The notes: a model not told the origin generated them from the sequence alone. A stretch of DNA of 64,000 bases from Gymnothorax reevesii (GCA_029721435.1 CM056574.1:33374001-33438000); one strand, 5' to 3'; shown: positions 1-11,977, numbered from the stretch's first letter. Program-made: numbers and translations.

Positions 1-130
1 ATATGGTTAAGTATGTGACAAAAAAATGAAATGCAATTACTTTTAATTAATTTATGACCTATTGAAAGCTCACGAAAAGGCCTTGTAGTTAACAGCAAGA
101 TCATGAGAAATGGCCGAGGAATAAGAAAGT
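1..130 (+). repeat. Dispersed repeat, copy 1 of 2
   Basis: Clearly homologous to 12519-12648: both begin ATATGGTTAAGTATGT, share CTATTGAAAGCTC and end in ATAAGAAA. The unit is AT-rich and non-coding and probably continues beyond the left window edge. The family was not recognised. Confidence 0.6.
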
Positions 131-455
131 TCATTCTAAAATTTAATTACATTTTGTTTGATTTGGCTGAGAAACTGATGTGATTTCCACTAGTCCTTCA
201 TCAGAGGACTTACGGTCAGCAATTTTCCGCCAGAATTTCTCTCTGGCCTTATTGGCAGCAACACTTTGGCTGTTGTTTTATATATTTATATTCTTCATAA
301 CTGTCCATAATCACGACCCATTCCTCCTAGGGGATTAACTGTATTTTTTTTTTTTTTAAGATTTTATTAATCACCCAGCTTTACATCACTTTACATCCAT
401 CCAACGAACAAGTGCAAACATCAACCAACATGAATGCACTGACATATATCTCAAT
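131..455. other. No feature seen
   Basis: AT-rich, presumably intronic sequence with a T tract near 343-358. No exon, RNA gene or recognised repeat was seen. Confidence 0.5.
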
Positions 456-459
456 TATA

Positions 460-3060
460 ATTAAAGCTGCAAGCAGCGTTGAACGGGCCCTCGCCCCCTT
501 GCGCACGTTGGGGTTGTGGTAAGATCCTGACGGGTGCAGCTGTGCACTCACGGCCATTGGACAGGTCAAGTGCAGGCCCCGACCTGAGGGAAAGTGTCGA
601 GTGAATCGGACAAAGCTGAAGGAGTTATGACAGGTTGATACTTAATCCACCAGGGGGCGCTCAGGGCGTAACCAAGAGTGGGCAGGCGCATTCAGGGGCA
701 GACCATAAGCACAATTATGAAGTTTTGAGCAAATTGGCCAATTCCAACATAAAATGTGGCATTTCCTGTTTCCACAAGGGGGTGCCATGAGCTAGATTGC
801 TTAACAGCACATTGAGGTGTTCAGGGTGGGGCTTTTACCATGTACAGGAATTTTGAATCCATTTGGATGAAATATGAGGAAGAGAGAGCTGCTCGAATGC
901 GTTTGGCGAGGTATCTGAAATGGGGACACCATGGCGGCCACGCCCATTTAGCGACAGACATGCAGAGCACAACTTTTGATCAGCATGGTCTCTTGATGAT
1001 CTGAAATAAATATTAGGTTGATTGGACGGAATTGCTAGGAGGAGTTCGTTAAAATACAATGTGTGGAAATCGGGCCAAAATGACACGTTAAAATCAAAAT
1101 GGCTGACTTCCTGTTTGGAGTGGACCGATGGTCCAAGAGACTTTTTTGTTCGCATTGGCAACATACACGTGTATCAATTTTTATCTTACCATTCCAAATA
1201 AACCCCTATGGGAGAACTTCTCGAAATTTCAAGGGGGCGCTATCGAGGCATTTTGCTGCCCTCATGGGCAACGCCCCAGTCAGATGTCAGAGCTCACCAC
1301 CCTTGACCGGCATATCAATTTCCATGATGATACAAATTCATTAAGAACATCTACAGTCTATCTAAGGATCTATAGTCACCGCGTCGCCACACGGACACCA
1401 TTACTCGAAGCTTCACAGCATTCATAAGGTAGCTTCAACAACTTGTTCTACATGTTGTAGAGGGGGATTAAAGTTGATGGGTTCAACTATGTGTCATCAG
1501 TACAAGTGAAAGTAAAAACTGGTCACTTCCTGTTAGCGGCCACGCCCACTGACCTACAGACATGCAGAGCACAACTTTTGATCTGCATGGTCTCTCAATT
1601 TTTACTAATTAATCTGGTGTTGATTGGGTGAAAACTCTAGGAGGAGTACATTAAAATACAATGTGTGGAAATCAGGCAAAAATGACACGTCAAAATCAAA
1701 ATGGCCGACTTCCTGTTTGTAGTAGACAAATGATGCCTGTGACTTTTTTGTGCGTCAAGGCTAAATACACGTGTACCAATTTTCATCTTCCTACTCCAAA
1801 AAACTCCTAAGGGGAGGGCTTATTGAAAATTTCAAGGGGACGCTATCGAGACAATTTGCTGCCCTCATGGGCAACGCCCCAATCAGATATGAGAGCCTGC
1901 CACCCTTGACTGGTCTATGAATTTTTATGATGATACAAGTTTCTTAAAGACATCAAAAACCCAAATGTATTTTCATGGCAAAGGACGGATAGTCGCCACA
2001 TCGCTACACGGACGCAATTACGCGTAGCTTCACAGCAATCATAAGGTAGCTTCACCAATTTGTTCTGCATGTAATAGAAGTGGGTTGAGGTTGATGTGTT
2101 CAACTATGTGTCATCAAAACAAGTGAAAGTAATAACTGGTCACTTCCTGATACCACAGGGGGGCGCTATTAGCAAAGTGGGAAGTTAATGCATCTGGACG
2201 TTCAGGGCGGAGCAATCATCATGTCCAGCAAATTTGAAGCTGCAACAATCAAGTATGTGGGTGTGAGAGCATTGTGAATCTCAAACGTATTTTCATGGCG
2301 AGGGATCCAAAGCCGCCACGTCGCCACACGAACGCCATTACTTGTAGCTTCACAGCGTTCAAACTGTAGCTTCATCAACTTGTTCTGCATGTTTTAGAAG
2401 TAGAATGAAGTTGTTGGGTTCAACAATGTGTCATCAGTACAAGTGTAAGTAACGAGAGGTCACTTCCTGTTACCACAGGGGGGTGCTATTAGTAAAGTGG
2501 GAAGTTAATATATCGGGACGTTCAGGGTGGAGCAATCATCATGTCCAGCCAGTTTGAAGCTGCTACAATCAAGTATTTGGGAGTGAGAGCATTGTGAAAT
2601 TTTTTCATCGAGTCACCACAATTTGTCACGCCCTAGCAGCCACGCCCTTTGACCTTCAGATATGCAGAGCACAACTTTTGATCAGCTTGGTCTCACAATG
2701 ATCTGTACCAAAATTGAAGTCAATCGGGCTGAAATCCCTAGGAGGAGTTCTTTTTAAAATTAAAAAATTCAAATCAAAATGGCCAACTTCCTATTGGGTT
2801 TAGGGCGTGGCTCCAATGAAGTTTTTTGTATGTCTGGAATGATACATGTCTTCCGAGTTTCGTCTGACTACGACAAAGTAACCAAATTTCCCTATGGGAA
2901 TTTTGAAACGTGTTTGAGGGGTGCTATTTCGGCATTTGGGGTCGAACCTGTGCAACCAACCGCTCAAAAATGTCAAACTTCGGATCCGGCCGGACATATA
3001 TGGAAAGTTAGACGGGTTTTCACCATTGGGAAAGGGGCGAAATTGTCCTTTGAATATTAT
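460..3060 (+). repeat. Long internally repetitive interspersed element ending in (ATT)n
   Basis: Begins with AATTAAAGCTGCAAGCAGCG, a start I associate with a common teleost repeat, and ends in an ATT microsatellite (about 3050-3082). Inside are recurring modules. GCAGAGCACAACTTTTGAT occurs near 962, 1563 and 2663. AAATCAAAATGG followed by a CTTCCT motif occurs near 1091, 1693 and 2771. A GTGTCATCA/ACTTCCTG module occurs near 1490, 2108 and 2430. Spacing of about 600 bp suggests expansion of an internal unit. There is no transposase or reverse transcriptase reading frame, so it looks non-autonomous. Confidence 0.6.
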
Positions 3061-3180
3061 TAATATTATTATTATTATTATTCAGTCCGCTCGGGCTCTA
3101 ATTTCCCAAGTGTCCACCTGAGTATGCGCAAGCATAAATGCAGTCTTTAAAGAGTCCAACCAAAGAGTTTAAAACTTCAT

Positions 3181-3735
3181 ATGTGTCTCCCATTAAGCCG
3201 CTGGCGGCACTCCCTGGTGGCCCGGGGGGAGCTAACCCGCAGTGTTACTGATCCTGGATCAGAGATGGCTTCCTCGGAGAAACATAAAGTGCGCGATCGG
3301 GAACGCTCTTTTGTTGAGAGCGTTTACAGTGTTGAAACTACAAAACCAACATTAACCAAGAAAGATTACGACCGTTGTGGTACCAATTATCTCTGCGAGT
3401 TCAGGGTTTGTTGAGCCGGCTCACTGAAATATAGCCTGTCCATGTCTGTCTCCCATTAAACCGCTGGCGGCGCCCCCTGGTGCCACGGGGATTATTAACC
3501 CGCAATGTAACTGTTTCTGGATCAGGAATAATGACCTCAGGGAACGCACAGCGCGCGATCGGTAATTTTATGAATGGATACTGTGTCAGTTGATGCATGG
3601 AAGGCTTTTCTGTTGAGAGCCCGTACATTTTGCAAGCACGAAAAGGAGATTAACAAAGAAAGATTACAACCACCACTGTGGTACCAATTATCTGATTGCG
3701 AGTTCAGGATTTGTGGAGCCGGCTCACTCAAACAT
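3181..3735 (+). repeat. Tandem duplication of a ~260-290 bp unit
   Basis: Two diverged copies, 3181-3441 and 3442-3735. Each starts at TCTCCCATTAA(A/G)CCGCTGGCGG, continues with CCTGGTG, a TAACCCGCA motif and AAAGATTACGACC-like sequence, and ends in GAGCCGGCTCACT. The second copy has an extra segment near 3565-3605. No coding potential was recognised. Confidence 0.6.
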
Positions 3736-3784
3736 AGTCTATGTTGAACTCGCTTCGTAGTATACCCCCAGGAGATATGAGTGA

Positions 3785-3988
3785 CAAACGCCCGGCAAGC
3801 CAGCCACCTAATCGTCGGCCAACCAATCGTTGAAATTCTTCCCCACCAATGATCATTCGCTGAACTTCTTCCCCGCCGGTCAGCCAATGGTTGAACTTGA
3901 TCACTCAGGCAGTCAGCCAGTCAGTCAGATGCTCAGCGACATTCGCATTTATAGAAGCCGGGCCGCTATTCGCGGCCCAGCCCAAAAA
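3785..3988 (+). repeat. Dispersed repeat with CCAATCG sub-units, copy 1
   Basis: Shares a head-to-tail match with 15105-15370. Both contain several GCCAGCCAATCG/GGCCAACCAATCGTT sub-units, the phrase TGAACTTCTTCCCCGCCGG, a CAGTCAGTCA run, AGCGACATTCG and a terminal CGGCCCAG. The short sub-units translate into repetitive peptides, but no protein is implied. Confidence 0.65.
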
Positions 3989-4920
3989 TTAGAAGTTTGG
4001 CCTGGTGGCGTCCGAACAGGAAAGGTTGTAGGTTCACACAAAAAGTTTCAAGCAATTCCCGAGAAACAGCCAAGTAACTGAAATTTTTTTAAATTAAAAG
4101 TTTAGCCTCATGGTGGTGTTATGCAAAGGTCATCGAGTTAACAAAATCAATAACACCTCTTCTCTAATCACCAGAAACAATCACGAAAAGTGTGACTTGA
4201 TTCCCAGCAAAAACTGTTCAGTAATTGCAATAGGACAAACAAAGTTTGACCTGGTTGTGGCCCTACAGGTAAGGTCATAGGGTCACACTAAACAATTGAA
4301 TTGCTCCTCTAGGTGACAGTAATGACCACAAAAAATTTTGTACAACTCCAATATGAACAGTTTGAGCCATCATACTAACATGAATGATCTGCAGCAGTGG
4401 CAGCCAAGACAAGATAATCCCCAAACACTTTGTTTTAGGAATATTCAGTGCTTAACAAATTTACTAGACCACCACCCAATGTAAGGTTTATGCCACAGCA
4501 GCCCTGAATTAACAGTGTTGGTAATAAATTTTCATGTTTCTGTAATGGTTAATGTACCAGTATGCGCAAGCTCCTTAACTGAAATGATATTTTTAATGCT
4601 AAAATATAATTATTGTTGTTATCCACAAATTTTCAAATTTACCGTTTTACAAAAAAGCAGAAAAAACTAGTTAAGCACGCCATTATTTTTTATTAAGAAG
4701 CCAAATAAGTTTTTTTTTTTTTGGCGAATTCCTGAACATAAAAATTAGTTTTCGAGGTTGAATGCAAAAATGCAAGCTGTTATCAAGGGCAAAGGAGGCC
4801 ATACAAAATATATTTCTTTTTAATGTGTGAATAAGGACTATTTAGTGGTTTCAGTTCGCTATTTGCCAAAGACATAAAATATTTTTTTAGTTTTAAACAA
4901 GTTTTTTGACTAACTTCTTA
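3989..4920. other. Intergenic or intronic stretch without recognised features
   Basis: AT-rich sequence with no convincing exon, RNA gene or repeat. A second sentence-like similarity (GGT-rich segments near 4010 and 4250 around TCACAC) hints at old internal duplication but is too weak to call. Confidence 0.4.
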
Positions 4921-5062
4921 AATATTTGTGTTTTCTCATTTCTTTATGACAGGTGGCCTAATAAATTTGTTAAGCGCTGTACATGCAGAGCACCACAGAT
5001 GTGCATCACACGCACATGGACACGCTAAACTCAACGCCAAACAGCAACGTGCCACCCTCACA

Positions 5063-5200
5063 CGCACACACATACTCAAACACAGCGTCTGCACCCTCAC
5101 CCCCCTCCCACACACACCCTCATACGCACACACATACTCAAACACAGCGTCTGCACCCCCACCCCCCCTCCCACACACACACTCATACAAACACATACTC
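5063..5200 (+). repeat. CA-rich minisatellite, 62-bp unit
   Basis: A 62-bp unit containing ACTCAAACACAGCGTCTGCA starts at 5063 and again at 5125, followed by a partial third unit. It lies in a CA-rich tract from about 4990 to 5225. The overlapping reading frames on both strands are by-products of this composition. Confidence 0.8.
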
Positions 5201-5225
5201 ATTTAAAACACAGACACATCAGCAC

Positions 5226-6570
5226 ACAGGACTGCACTCAAACTGAGCATAAAAAGCAGGGCTCAATGCCAGCATATTTCCCAAGGAGAATATTTGCTCT
5301 TAAGCTGAAAAACTCATTCCTATCACGACATATGCTCCGGAATAATAATTCATATTATCACGTTCAAAGACCTACTCCTGAACATTTTTCCAGTTAGCAA
5401 CTGCTTCTCTAATGGGAGCCCCTAGTAAATACACAGATAATGTTATATTATGAATGATTTTATGAACATGCTTCATTGCTGTAAAGCAATATGAATTATA
5501 TTGCAGAACAGTACTATAAAAATAAAGTAATTATTATCATGATTAATAATAATGTGGTTGTAGGAAAATGGCAAGCTTGGTAGGACTGAGTGGCCTGTTC
5601 TTGTAAACATGTAATGTTATCACCGTACAGCCCTGCAGTCAGGCCTTCGCGAGATCAACATTTCTTATCCAGGCAGCTGACCTTCAAATTGAGTAGGAAA
5701 ATCAGAGGGGCGGAGCCTCTGCTTCTGGATTCAGGAAAAGATGATGAGTTCAATGGGGACGGGAGACTGGATTCAGATACGAGTAGCACGAGCGCAATCG
5801 CTCTGTTCTGGCTGCACTAGCACATTCGCGGAAAAATAAATAAATATTGAGCAACATTCCAAGAACACTACAATGCTTTAGCTAGCTTCAGATGTCACTT
5901 GAAGGTTTGCTAGATCTGTAAATAAACAAGAATATCCCGCTACGGGGGTGGGGAGGGGGTGTCGACGGTGTTTTCCTGTTGTCGTATGTAAGCTCGTTTC
6001 TCTTAAAATTCAGGAAACGCCTCGGAACAGACTGCACTTCCTGTGGAGGAAAGGCCACTTCCTGTTGGGATGCAGCCCTAATCCTCAGAGGAAAGAGAAG
6101 CTCATTTGCTGGCCGCCATGGTAACAGGGATAATCACATATGGAGGGGCGGAAAACAAAGCATAGAAGCAAAGGGCATAGAGTAAACACATGAAACATAC
6201 ACCAGAGTATTATTATAAAATACTTTGTTTCCAAAACAAAGACAGCAACACACCAAACACGCAAATGCAGCCCTCACTCTACCATGAAGAATTATAGGCA
6301 TCGTATTATAAAAGCAAAAAAACCCAAGCAAGGGATTTTTCATGAGTTTTTATGAACCAATAAATTAATTTTAAAGGGCCATAATTTCAGAAAATTTTAA
6401 CAAACATTATTTTCCAAGTCCATGAAGCATTTACTTTTTAAATGATATACAAGGTGGTTAGACAGTAAACATTACTCAAGACATTAATAGCTCAAATGAA
6501 TGACAAACTCATACACAAGTGAGAGAGTCAATGGTGCACGATCCCTATACTTGCTAAGATAAGAAAACGA
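5226..6570. other. No gene recognised
   Basis: Mostly unique-looking sequence with a G-rich patch near 5945-5960 and a short direct repeat (CACTTCCTGT at about 6035 and 6057). Small open frames here have no recognisable domain and no splice context I trust. Presumed cfdp1 intron. Confidence 0.4.
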
Positions 6571-6579
6571 AGGATATGG

Positions 6580-6890
6580 CCGTAAAAGTGCTGAAGTGCA
6601 GTAAATATTGTCATCAGACGATCAATCAACTGTCCCAACCAGATGGAAGCAAGCACTTGCTATTGGACAAAAGTCATTTTATTTATGACTGGATAAAGGT
6701 GTAGTGGTCAGATGAGTTGTAATTTGAGGTTTTTGATCAAAGCATTGGCATGTCAGGCGTAGAAACAAAGAAGTGTGCAAAAAACGGTACCCTATATTCA
6801 CAGTGAAATATAATGATGGTGGTGTTGTGGGTTTGGTTTAATTCCAGAAGTTCAGAGTCATTGGTTATGATCAATGGGCTTAACCCCTCT
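6580..6890 (+). pseudogene. Degenerate Tc1-like transposase fragment
   Basis: Broken frames still read a Tc1-type core. A WSDE-like motif (GTGGTCAGATGAG near 6707) is followed by a FEVFDQ-like stretch and, about 120 bp later, a segment corresponding to the usual VKYGGGxVMVWG region, here with stops and frameshifts. There is no complete terminal repeat nearby. An old remnant. Confidence 0.5.
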
Positions 6891-6897
6891 GTGCAGA

Positions 6898-7305
6898 TGA
6901 AGATGTCCACGTCCATAGAACTGCAAATTTAAGCACGCAATTACAGTGCTCCATCACTAGATGGCATCCCGGGACCAGTTATTGAATATTCACAAGAAAG
7001 TAGAGTTCAAACACGGTTTAAAATTTGGAGAAGTTCACTCCAGTCCATGTTTTTCAACAGTCGCATGAATTAAACTCCTCAGCTAAGTCTGATGTGAAAA
7101 CTGGTCGATATCCTTCCCAATATCCCAGAAGTTTAAAAAAATTATCTCTTGCGACAGAAAAAAATCATTGTCCTCTGCAGCACCCGCTTTAGCTACAGTG
7201 AGCCAAGGGTATTCTAATTAGTGGTTTAGAAAAATTAGTATTCTGAAGCAAAAAATTCAACATGGTATTGATTCTCTCACATTCTACTGTCAATTACAGT
7301 CATCA
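6898..7305 (+). repeat. Fragment homologous to the hAT-type element at 12.9-14.0 kb
   Basis: About 400 bp matches the reverse complement of 13300-13715. Shared landmarks in order are CTGCAAATTTA, CAGTTATTGAA, CAAGCAAG/CAAGAAAG, AAGTTCACTCCA, AACTCCTCAGCTAAG, AAAATTATCTCTTG and CTACAGTGAGC. The copy lacks the CAGAGGTG ends of the larger element, so it is probably a truncated relative. No frame is preserved. Confidence 0.6.
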
Positions 7306-8700
7306 CATACAAAAATGCATAGTTCCCTACTGCGGATTTACGTGTAGATTCCTTCATCGACAAAACCCACGTAATGGTGTTGATAGCCAATCACTCAATT
7401 TACCGATCAGAAACCCTGCCTCCCATTGTTACTGTTGCTCGGTCGGACAACTAACCACGAAACTTCAGTCTTGCCTGAGTGCAAAACAAGCGAAGTGGCG
7501 CCGGTTCCATTCACTAATGTGTTGCATGCGCGTCGGTGTTATTTTGGCTTCGACATTTTGTCTCCCGAAATATGTGCTTTTCGGAGGATGAAAAGCGGCA
7601 CACTTACTAATGGGAAGATCGAAATGTGACTCGGTGTCAATAACGTTTAAGTGCGAGCAGAAAAGTTAACATGACCAAGGCTTTTAATGATGAATAAGAT
7701 ATGTGCTTGGAAATTTTCCCCGTTATAAGGAATACCGATGAATGTTCGTGCACATTATCAAATTACTCTCTGGTTTCCTCACTTCATTGTACCCTGGTTG
7801 AGCATATTTGCCGTCAACCAAATTGTTCATATTGAATCATAAGGCTGATGCCAACGTTGTTAAAAGGAAGCGCTAGTTAACTCTGGCTACTCCTTTCCTC
7901 TGCTTCATCTTTGCCCCCGTTAAAACACAGCTCTCAGATATGATCGCTGCAGAGCACGGATCGAGGGCACAGAAAACCTTTTTTTCTCCTGATTTCTAGC
8001 GAACAGCCAAGCCTTTCTCCCTTCCTTGTCTTTTTTAACTCTGTATACACAGAAAACGCGATTGTCCACTGTTTTAAATATTATGCAGATAAGAAGTATA
8101 GTGGTTGAATGTCAGTTACAAGCAGCCAGTTTGTTAGCCACCTTGTAAATTTATTAAGTGCTCAGTTAATGCAGTCCCCGCGACGGTAAGGGTACCAAGG
8201 TAGCTCGCTGGTGACCGCCATCAATCGCTAGCGTTTGTGGTTAGTCAGCGGTCTATTCAAGTCAATGGGACGGCTTATTAGCTAGCTAGCATGAGACCTT
8301 TTACTACAGCCCTTCAAAGGAATATTGCTGCAAAATGCATGAGAATACAACTGTGTGGGATTGTTTGATAAAAGTGCCTTCTGTAATATTCTTGTGTCGT
8401 AAATTGTAATTATCTTGTGGGATTTATCACCAATGAAAAAGTTACTAATTTCACAACTGTTTTCAGACCTTTTTTAAATTAGATTAGGAATATATTCAAA
8501 GGCTTATTATGGTTTTGGAAATGGAATAAAAAACACGGCTATAACAGGGTTGGCATATCGAGTGTCTGTTACATGCAACATCGTTTTCTAATTGTCAGAA
8601 ACCCAAAATGCCTTGTTTGACCGCTGCCTGAGGTGAAAGTTGTCCGAGATTCGGTCAGACCCCTGCTTGCCCCATTGTGACGTAGCCGAAAATGGACAGG
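7306..8700. other. No feature seen
   Basis: Unique-looking non-coding sequence. The open frame at 7262-7591 has no known domain, and the part before 7305 lies inside a repeat. Presumed intron. Confidence 0.4.
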
Positions 8701-8722
8701 GGTTGGGATCGGTCCACAGAGA

Positions 8723-9195
8723 TATATAAGAAAACTAGAGTGGACGACGTGTGGCCTGGACCAAAGCGGAAACGGCAGAATAGCTTCGGCATCTGGTGTA
8801 TGTATAAATGTGCAATGAGGCACATGTAAACAGTAGGCAAAACATGGGTATCGACAACTTAAGAGACTTGTTTTCCGTGTTCTTTTTATCCTATCATACT
8901 TAAAATGGACACGAATAAGGAATTGAAATCAAACAACAATTTATTTAAAAAAAAAAACATATACTTTTTAAATCCGGCGTATTCGATGTTTATTTAATCA
9001 GACGACATTACAGAGAAACTGGAAATTAACCTGTTGCCCTGTATGTGCGAGTTTTCGCTTTTTTCAAGTACGGTTTAGGCCAGTAATACAGCATTTTCCA
9101 TTAAACGTCTGCCCCGATATACATACACAAGATAGCGGCGGCGTGCTGCCATGGAAGCAACAGGATTGTCCACTCTAGTTTTCTTAAATCTTTGT
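8723..9195. repeat. Inverted repeat pair around a 420-bp spacer
   Basis: ATAAGAAAACTAGAGTGGAC near 8726-8745 recurs inverted as GTCCACTCTAGTTTTCTTA near 9168-9186. The spacer is AT-rich and non-coding. It may be the ends of an unrecognised small transposon, but no target-site duplication was identified. Confidence 0.45.
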
Positions 9196-9292
9196 GAATC
9201 GGTCAATTATACGCTCGGGCTCTTCTAAGTAATTGAAAAGTTATAGTTCACGCTCCATGAAACTTGCCCGGTAACAATGTATTGATTGGCTC

Positions 9293-9573
9293 ATTGTCCC
9301 CCGCCGCGCAGAACGCGCCAAGCGGCGGATAGAATTCACGACCATCCTTCTGTCTGTCTGTCCCGAATCCTTGTCAGAATGATATCTCAAGAACGAATTG
9401 ACGGATTTCCTTCAAATTTCATGTCAACATGCATTAGGGTGATACCCCGGCGCCAGTCGATTTTGGTGACCTTCGCTTCACTCTCAAGGTCACACCGAGA
9501 GATTGCTCATTCTGACACGATTTCACATCTTGTGGCGGGGGACAAAGACACGTTAGTGGCAAATACTTGTTTC
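9293..9573 (+). repeat. GTCCCCCGCC-type short repeat, family A copy 1
   Basis: About 280 bp closely matching 63441-63692. It starts GTCCCCCGCCGCGC (9296), contains GATATCTCAAGAACGAA and TTCCTTCAAATTTCATGTCA, then GGCGGGGGAC (9534-9543) and AAGACACGTTAGTGGCAAAT. GTCCCCCGCC and GGCGGGGGAC are exact inverse complements. The open frame across it is conserved between copies only because the DNA is. Confidence 0.75.
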
Positions 9574-9610
9574 TTATCCAATTCCCTAGTGTCGGTAACT
9601 GAAAGACATT

Positions 9611-10998
9611 GACTGCGTTTACATGCACACCATATTCTGATTAAGGTTCATATTCAGGTTAAGGCAATATTCCGAATAAGCTGTTTACATGCGCTGAGCG
9701 GTGGGAATATTCTGTTTACAAGTTCATTAGCATATCCACCACTTTGGTCAACATCGGGTTTTCAGCAAATATAACGCTCTAAAGTAATCGTCATGGCTTT
9801 GGTTGTCTTTGGTTAGAGCTTTAAAGCTGACATCGACTCCACTTTCTTGGCCATTGTCATCGTCAGCGGTCTCGGTCCAAGAATTTCATCCATGACCGCG
9901 AAATAAATTAAACTGGCTAGATCAGGGCCGCTGGTATGGTTTTGTTTTTAGCAGTGGCTATTTTTACGCCAGTCGTTAACTTGCTGGAATTTGCTATTCT
10001 CATGAACTTCCGTATCCAAAAAAAACTGCTACTCAACTGGGTTGAAAACATCCCGCTTTCGCTGTGCGCCTTGTGGTTATCATTACTAGACTGGCTAGCA
10101 CGCTTACTTACTTTAAGTTTCAGTCAGGATATCCTAGCTTATACTCTAGAATTCCTTGAAAGGATGAACTTGGTGCAGATATCAGCTCTTCTACACGACA
10201 CTAATCACTACTGATTATTGATTGTGGAGAGTGACGACCTGACAGTTCCACAAATATTAGCGATCAAACGTTGAACCTAAAATTACACTCTACCCCAACT
10301 CGTTAGCTAAATAAAGCAACTCGCTAGAAAACCCAAGTAATGTTACAGCCGTCTCGCAAGTGAGCGTCAGATGATATATCATAGTTAATGCCGTTGTATA
10401 AGCATAGACTGTATAAATCAGTCTATGGCTCCAAGTCCTGATTTCCTACATTTTGCATGAACATACGGAGGATCCTAGGAATAGGTAATTGGAGTAAGAT
10501 TACGACTGGCGTAAAAAGAGTCACTGCCTTTATTTTTTTAGCTTTGAAATATGCCACCTTCAGAGTTTTCCAGTGATGCTGAATTTGGTTGGCGCTTGGC
10601 AGTTAACGCAAAACCAGCCGCTCTCCACTTTTCGCACACCTTAAATATATCATTGCTACGGTGCTTTCGCCCATCGATATATTACAATATATTCATGTCT
10701 TTCATGATCTGAATACATACAGTCGTCTCCTCTTCGCTCCAAAAATGCAAATTCCTTGCGAAGTGAACAGGCGCAGAAGTGGTTGAACATTCTGTTCGAG
10801 GGCATATTCCGATTAAGGTGTATACATGAGCCAATATTCCGATTAAAACAGGCATATGCCAGGGATCTTATTCGGAATATTTTGAATCGGAAAATGACCT
10901 TAATCTGGTTATTTAACGCGTTTACATGACAGGTACGCAATCGGAATATTCTCATATTCCGATTAAGACAGGAATATGGTGTGAATGTAAACGCAGTC
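9611..10998. mobile_element. Harbinger-like DNA transposon, 1388 bp, TSD ATT
   Basis: Terminal inverted repeats start GACTGCGTTTACAT on both ends, extend through CACACCATATTC, and are flanked by the 3-bp direct repeat ATT (9608-9610 and 10999-11001). Subterminal regions carry many copies of ATATTCCGATTAA in both orientations. The interior holds a minus-strand Myb/SANT-like coding remnant. A 3-bp duplication and a Myb/SANT gene are typical of PIF/Harbinger elements, hence the inferred assignment. No transposase was found, so the copy is non-autonomous. Confidence 0.7.
10440..10790 (-). pseudogene. Myb/SANT-like DNA-binding protein remnant of the Harbinger-like element
   Basis: The minus strand near 10750 reads FWSEEETTVCIQIMKDMN, then a stop, then YIDGRKHRSN. 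The W, the acidic EEE cluster and the helix spacing match Myb/SANT-like domains carried by fish Harbinger transposons. Further downstream are EKWRAAGFALTAK and, in another frame, KVAYFKAKKIKA. One stop and at least one frameshift make it a pseudogene. It would have bound the element's ends. Confidence 0.6.
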
Positions 10999-11001
10999 AT
11001 T

Positions 11002-11970
11002 GATTGGACAAACATAAGAGCATACAAGCCTATGCGTATCATCAAGGTAGGTTTTATCCGTTCAACGTTGAGCAAGATTGGGCAACTGAAAGTGACGCGA
11101 TTTATCAAAATAAGAGTCCTAAAACGGGCTGGAAGTGTTCAGTTACATTTACAGGATTTAAATGAGGTAAGGACATGGTCAGTGGGAATTATTTCGAACA
11201 AAACAGGACTGGAGGGTTCCTTCTACTGGATACATCGGTCTCTGGAGGAGGGATTTAGTGAAAAAAATGTTAGGCTGCTACTTTTGCTTTTTGTTTTGGA
11301 ATGTATACCATATTCAAAAAAATCAAATGCCAAGGTTTTTTTTTTTTCATGTTTAAAACTGGTTACGCATTTCGGTGGATCCCCTGGTACGTTCATTGCA
11401 CCTTTCTGTTGAATCTAGGGAGGCATTTATTGTTTGATTTTCCCTGATAGTGGAATGTCTGTTTTGTTAAAGCATAAAATCAGATATCACTGAGTTAGTG
11501 AGTTATACTTGTTCATTATAAGTGTTGAAATAAGGTTGTGAGCTTGGAAGTCAGAACTGCTAGCTTTCATTACAGGGTGAAAGTTCTGACTGTTTAATCA
11601 GCAGTTTATTTCATGAGTATGTGTGCTGGCTTGGGGGACTTTGAAGAAAAATTGACAAAACTCGGAACTTTATTATGGAGACAAGACTAGGTGCAACCTA
11701 GGTTACGGCTGGGCCGCCAAGTGCTGTGTGAGAATGTAGGCCTAAGAAAAGGGTGCTAAATGTGGCGAAGCTCACGCAATTATATGAAGTGCAAGTTTAG
11801 TAATGAGCTGGAGCTGATAAATTATTTACAAAGTAGGTGTGGTTAGTGTGAGTGTGGGAGTAAGTAAGAGAGTGAGAGTGTGTGAGGTAGTGGGAGGAGT
11901 CTTAAGTAAGGAAAACACATCAAAAACAAGTTATACATTTGAACAGAGAAAGAGCTAGAGTAAGGGTAGC
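11002..11970. other. No gene recognised
   Basis: An open frame at 10981-11412 begins inside the neighbouring transposon and has no recognisable domain. A short inverted pair (GTCAGAACT near 11551 and AGTTCTGAC near 11583) can form a hairpin. Presumed intron. Confidence 0.4.
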
Positions 11971-11977
11971 AGTTACT

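Noticed and set aside
4928..5246. Three overlapping frames of about 90 codons
   Set aside because: Created by the CA-rich 62-bp minisatellite, with no protein domain and no codon structure independent of the repeat.
10981..11412. 143-codon plus-strand frame
   Set aside because: Begins inside a transposon end and runs into unrelated sequence; no domain was recognised.
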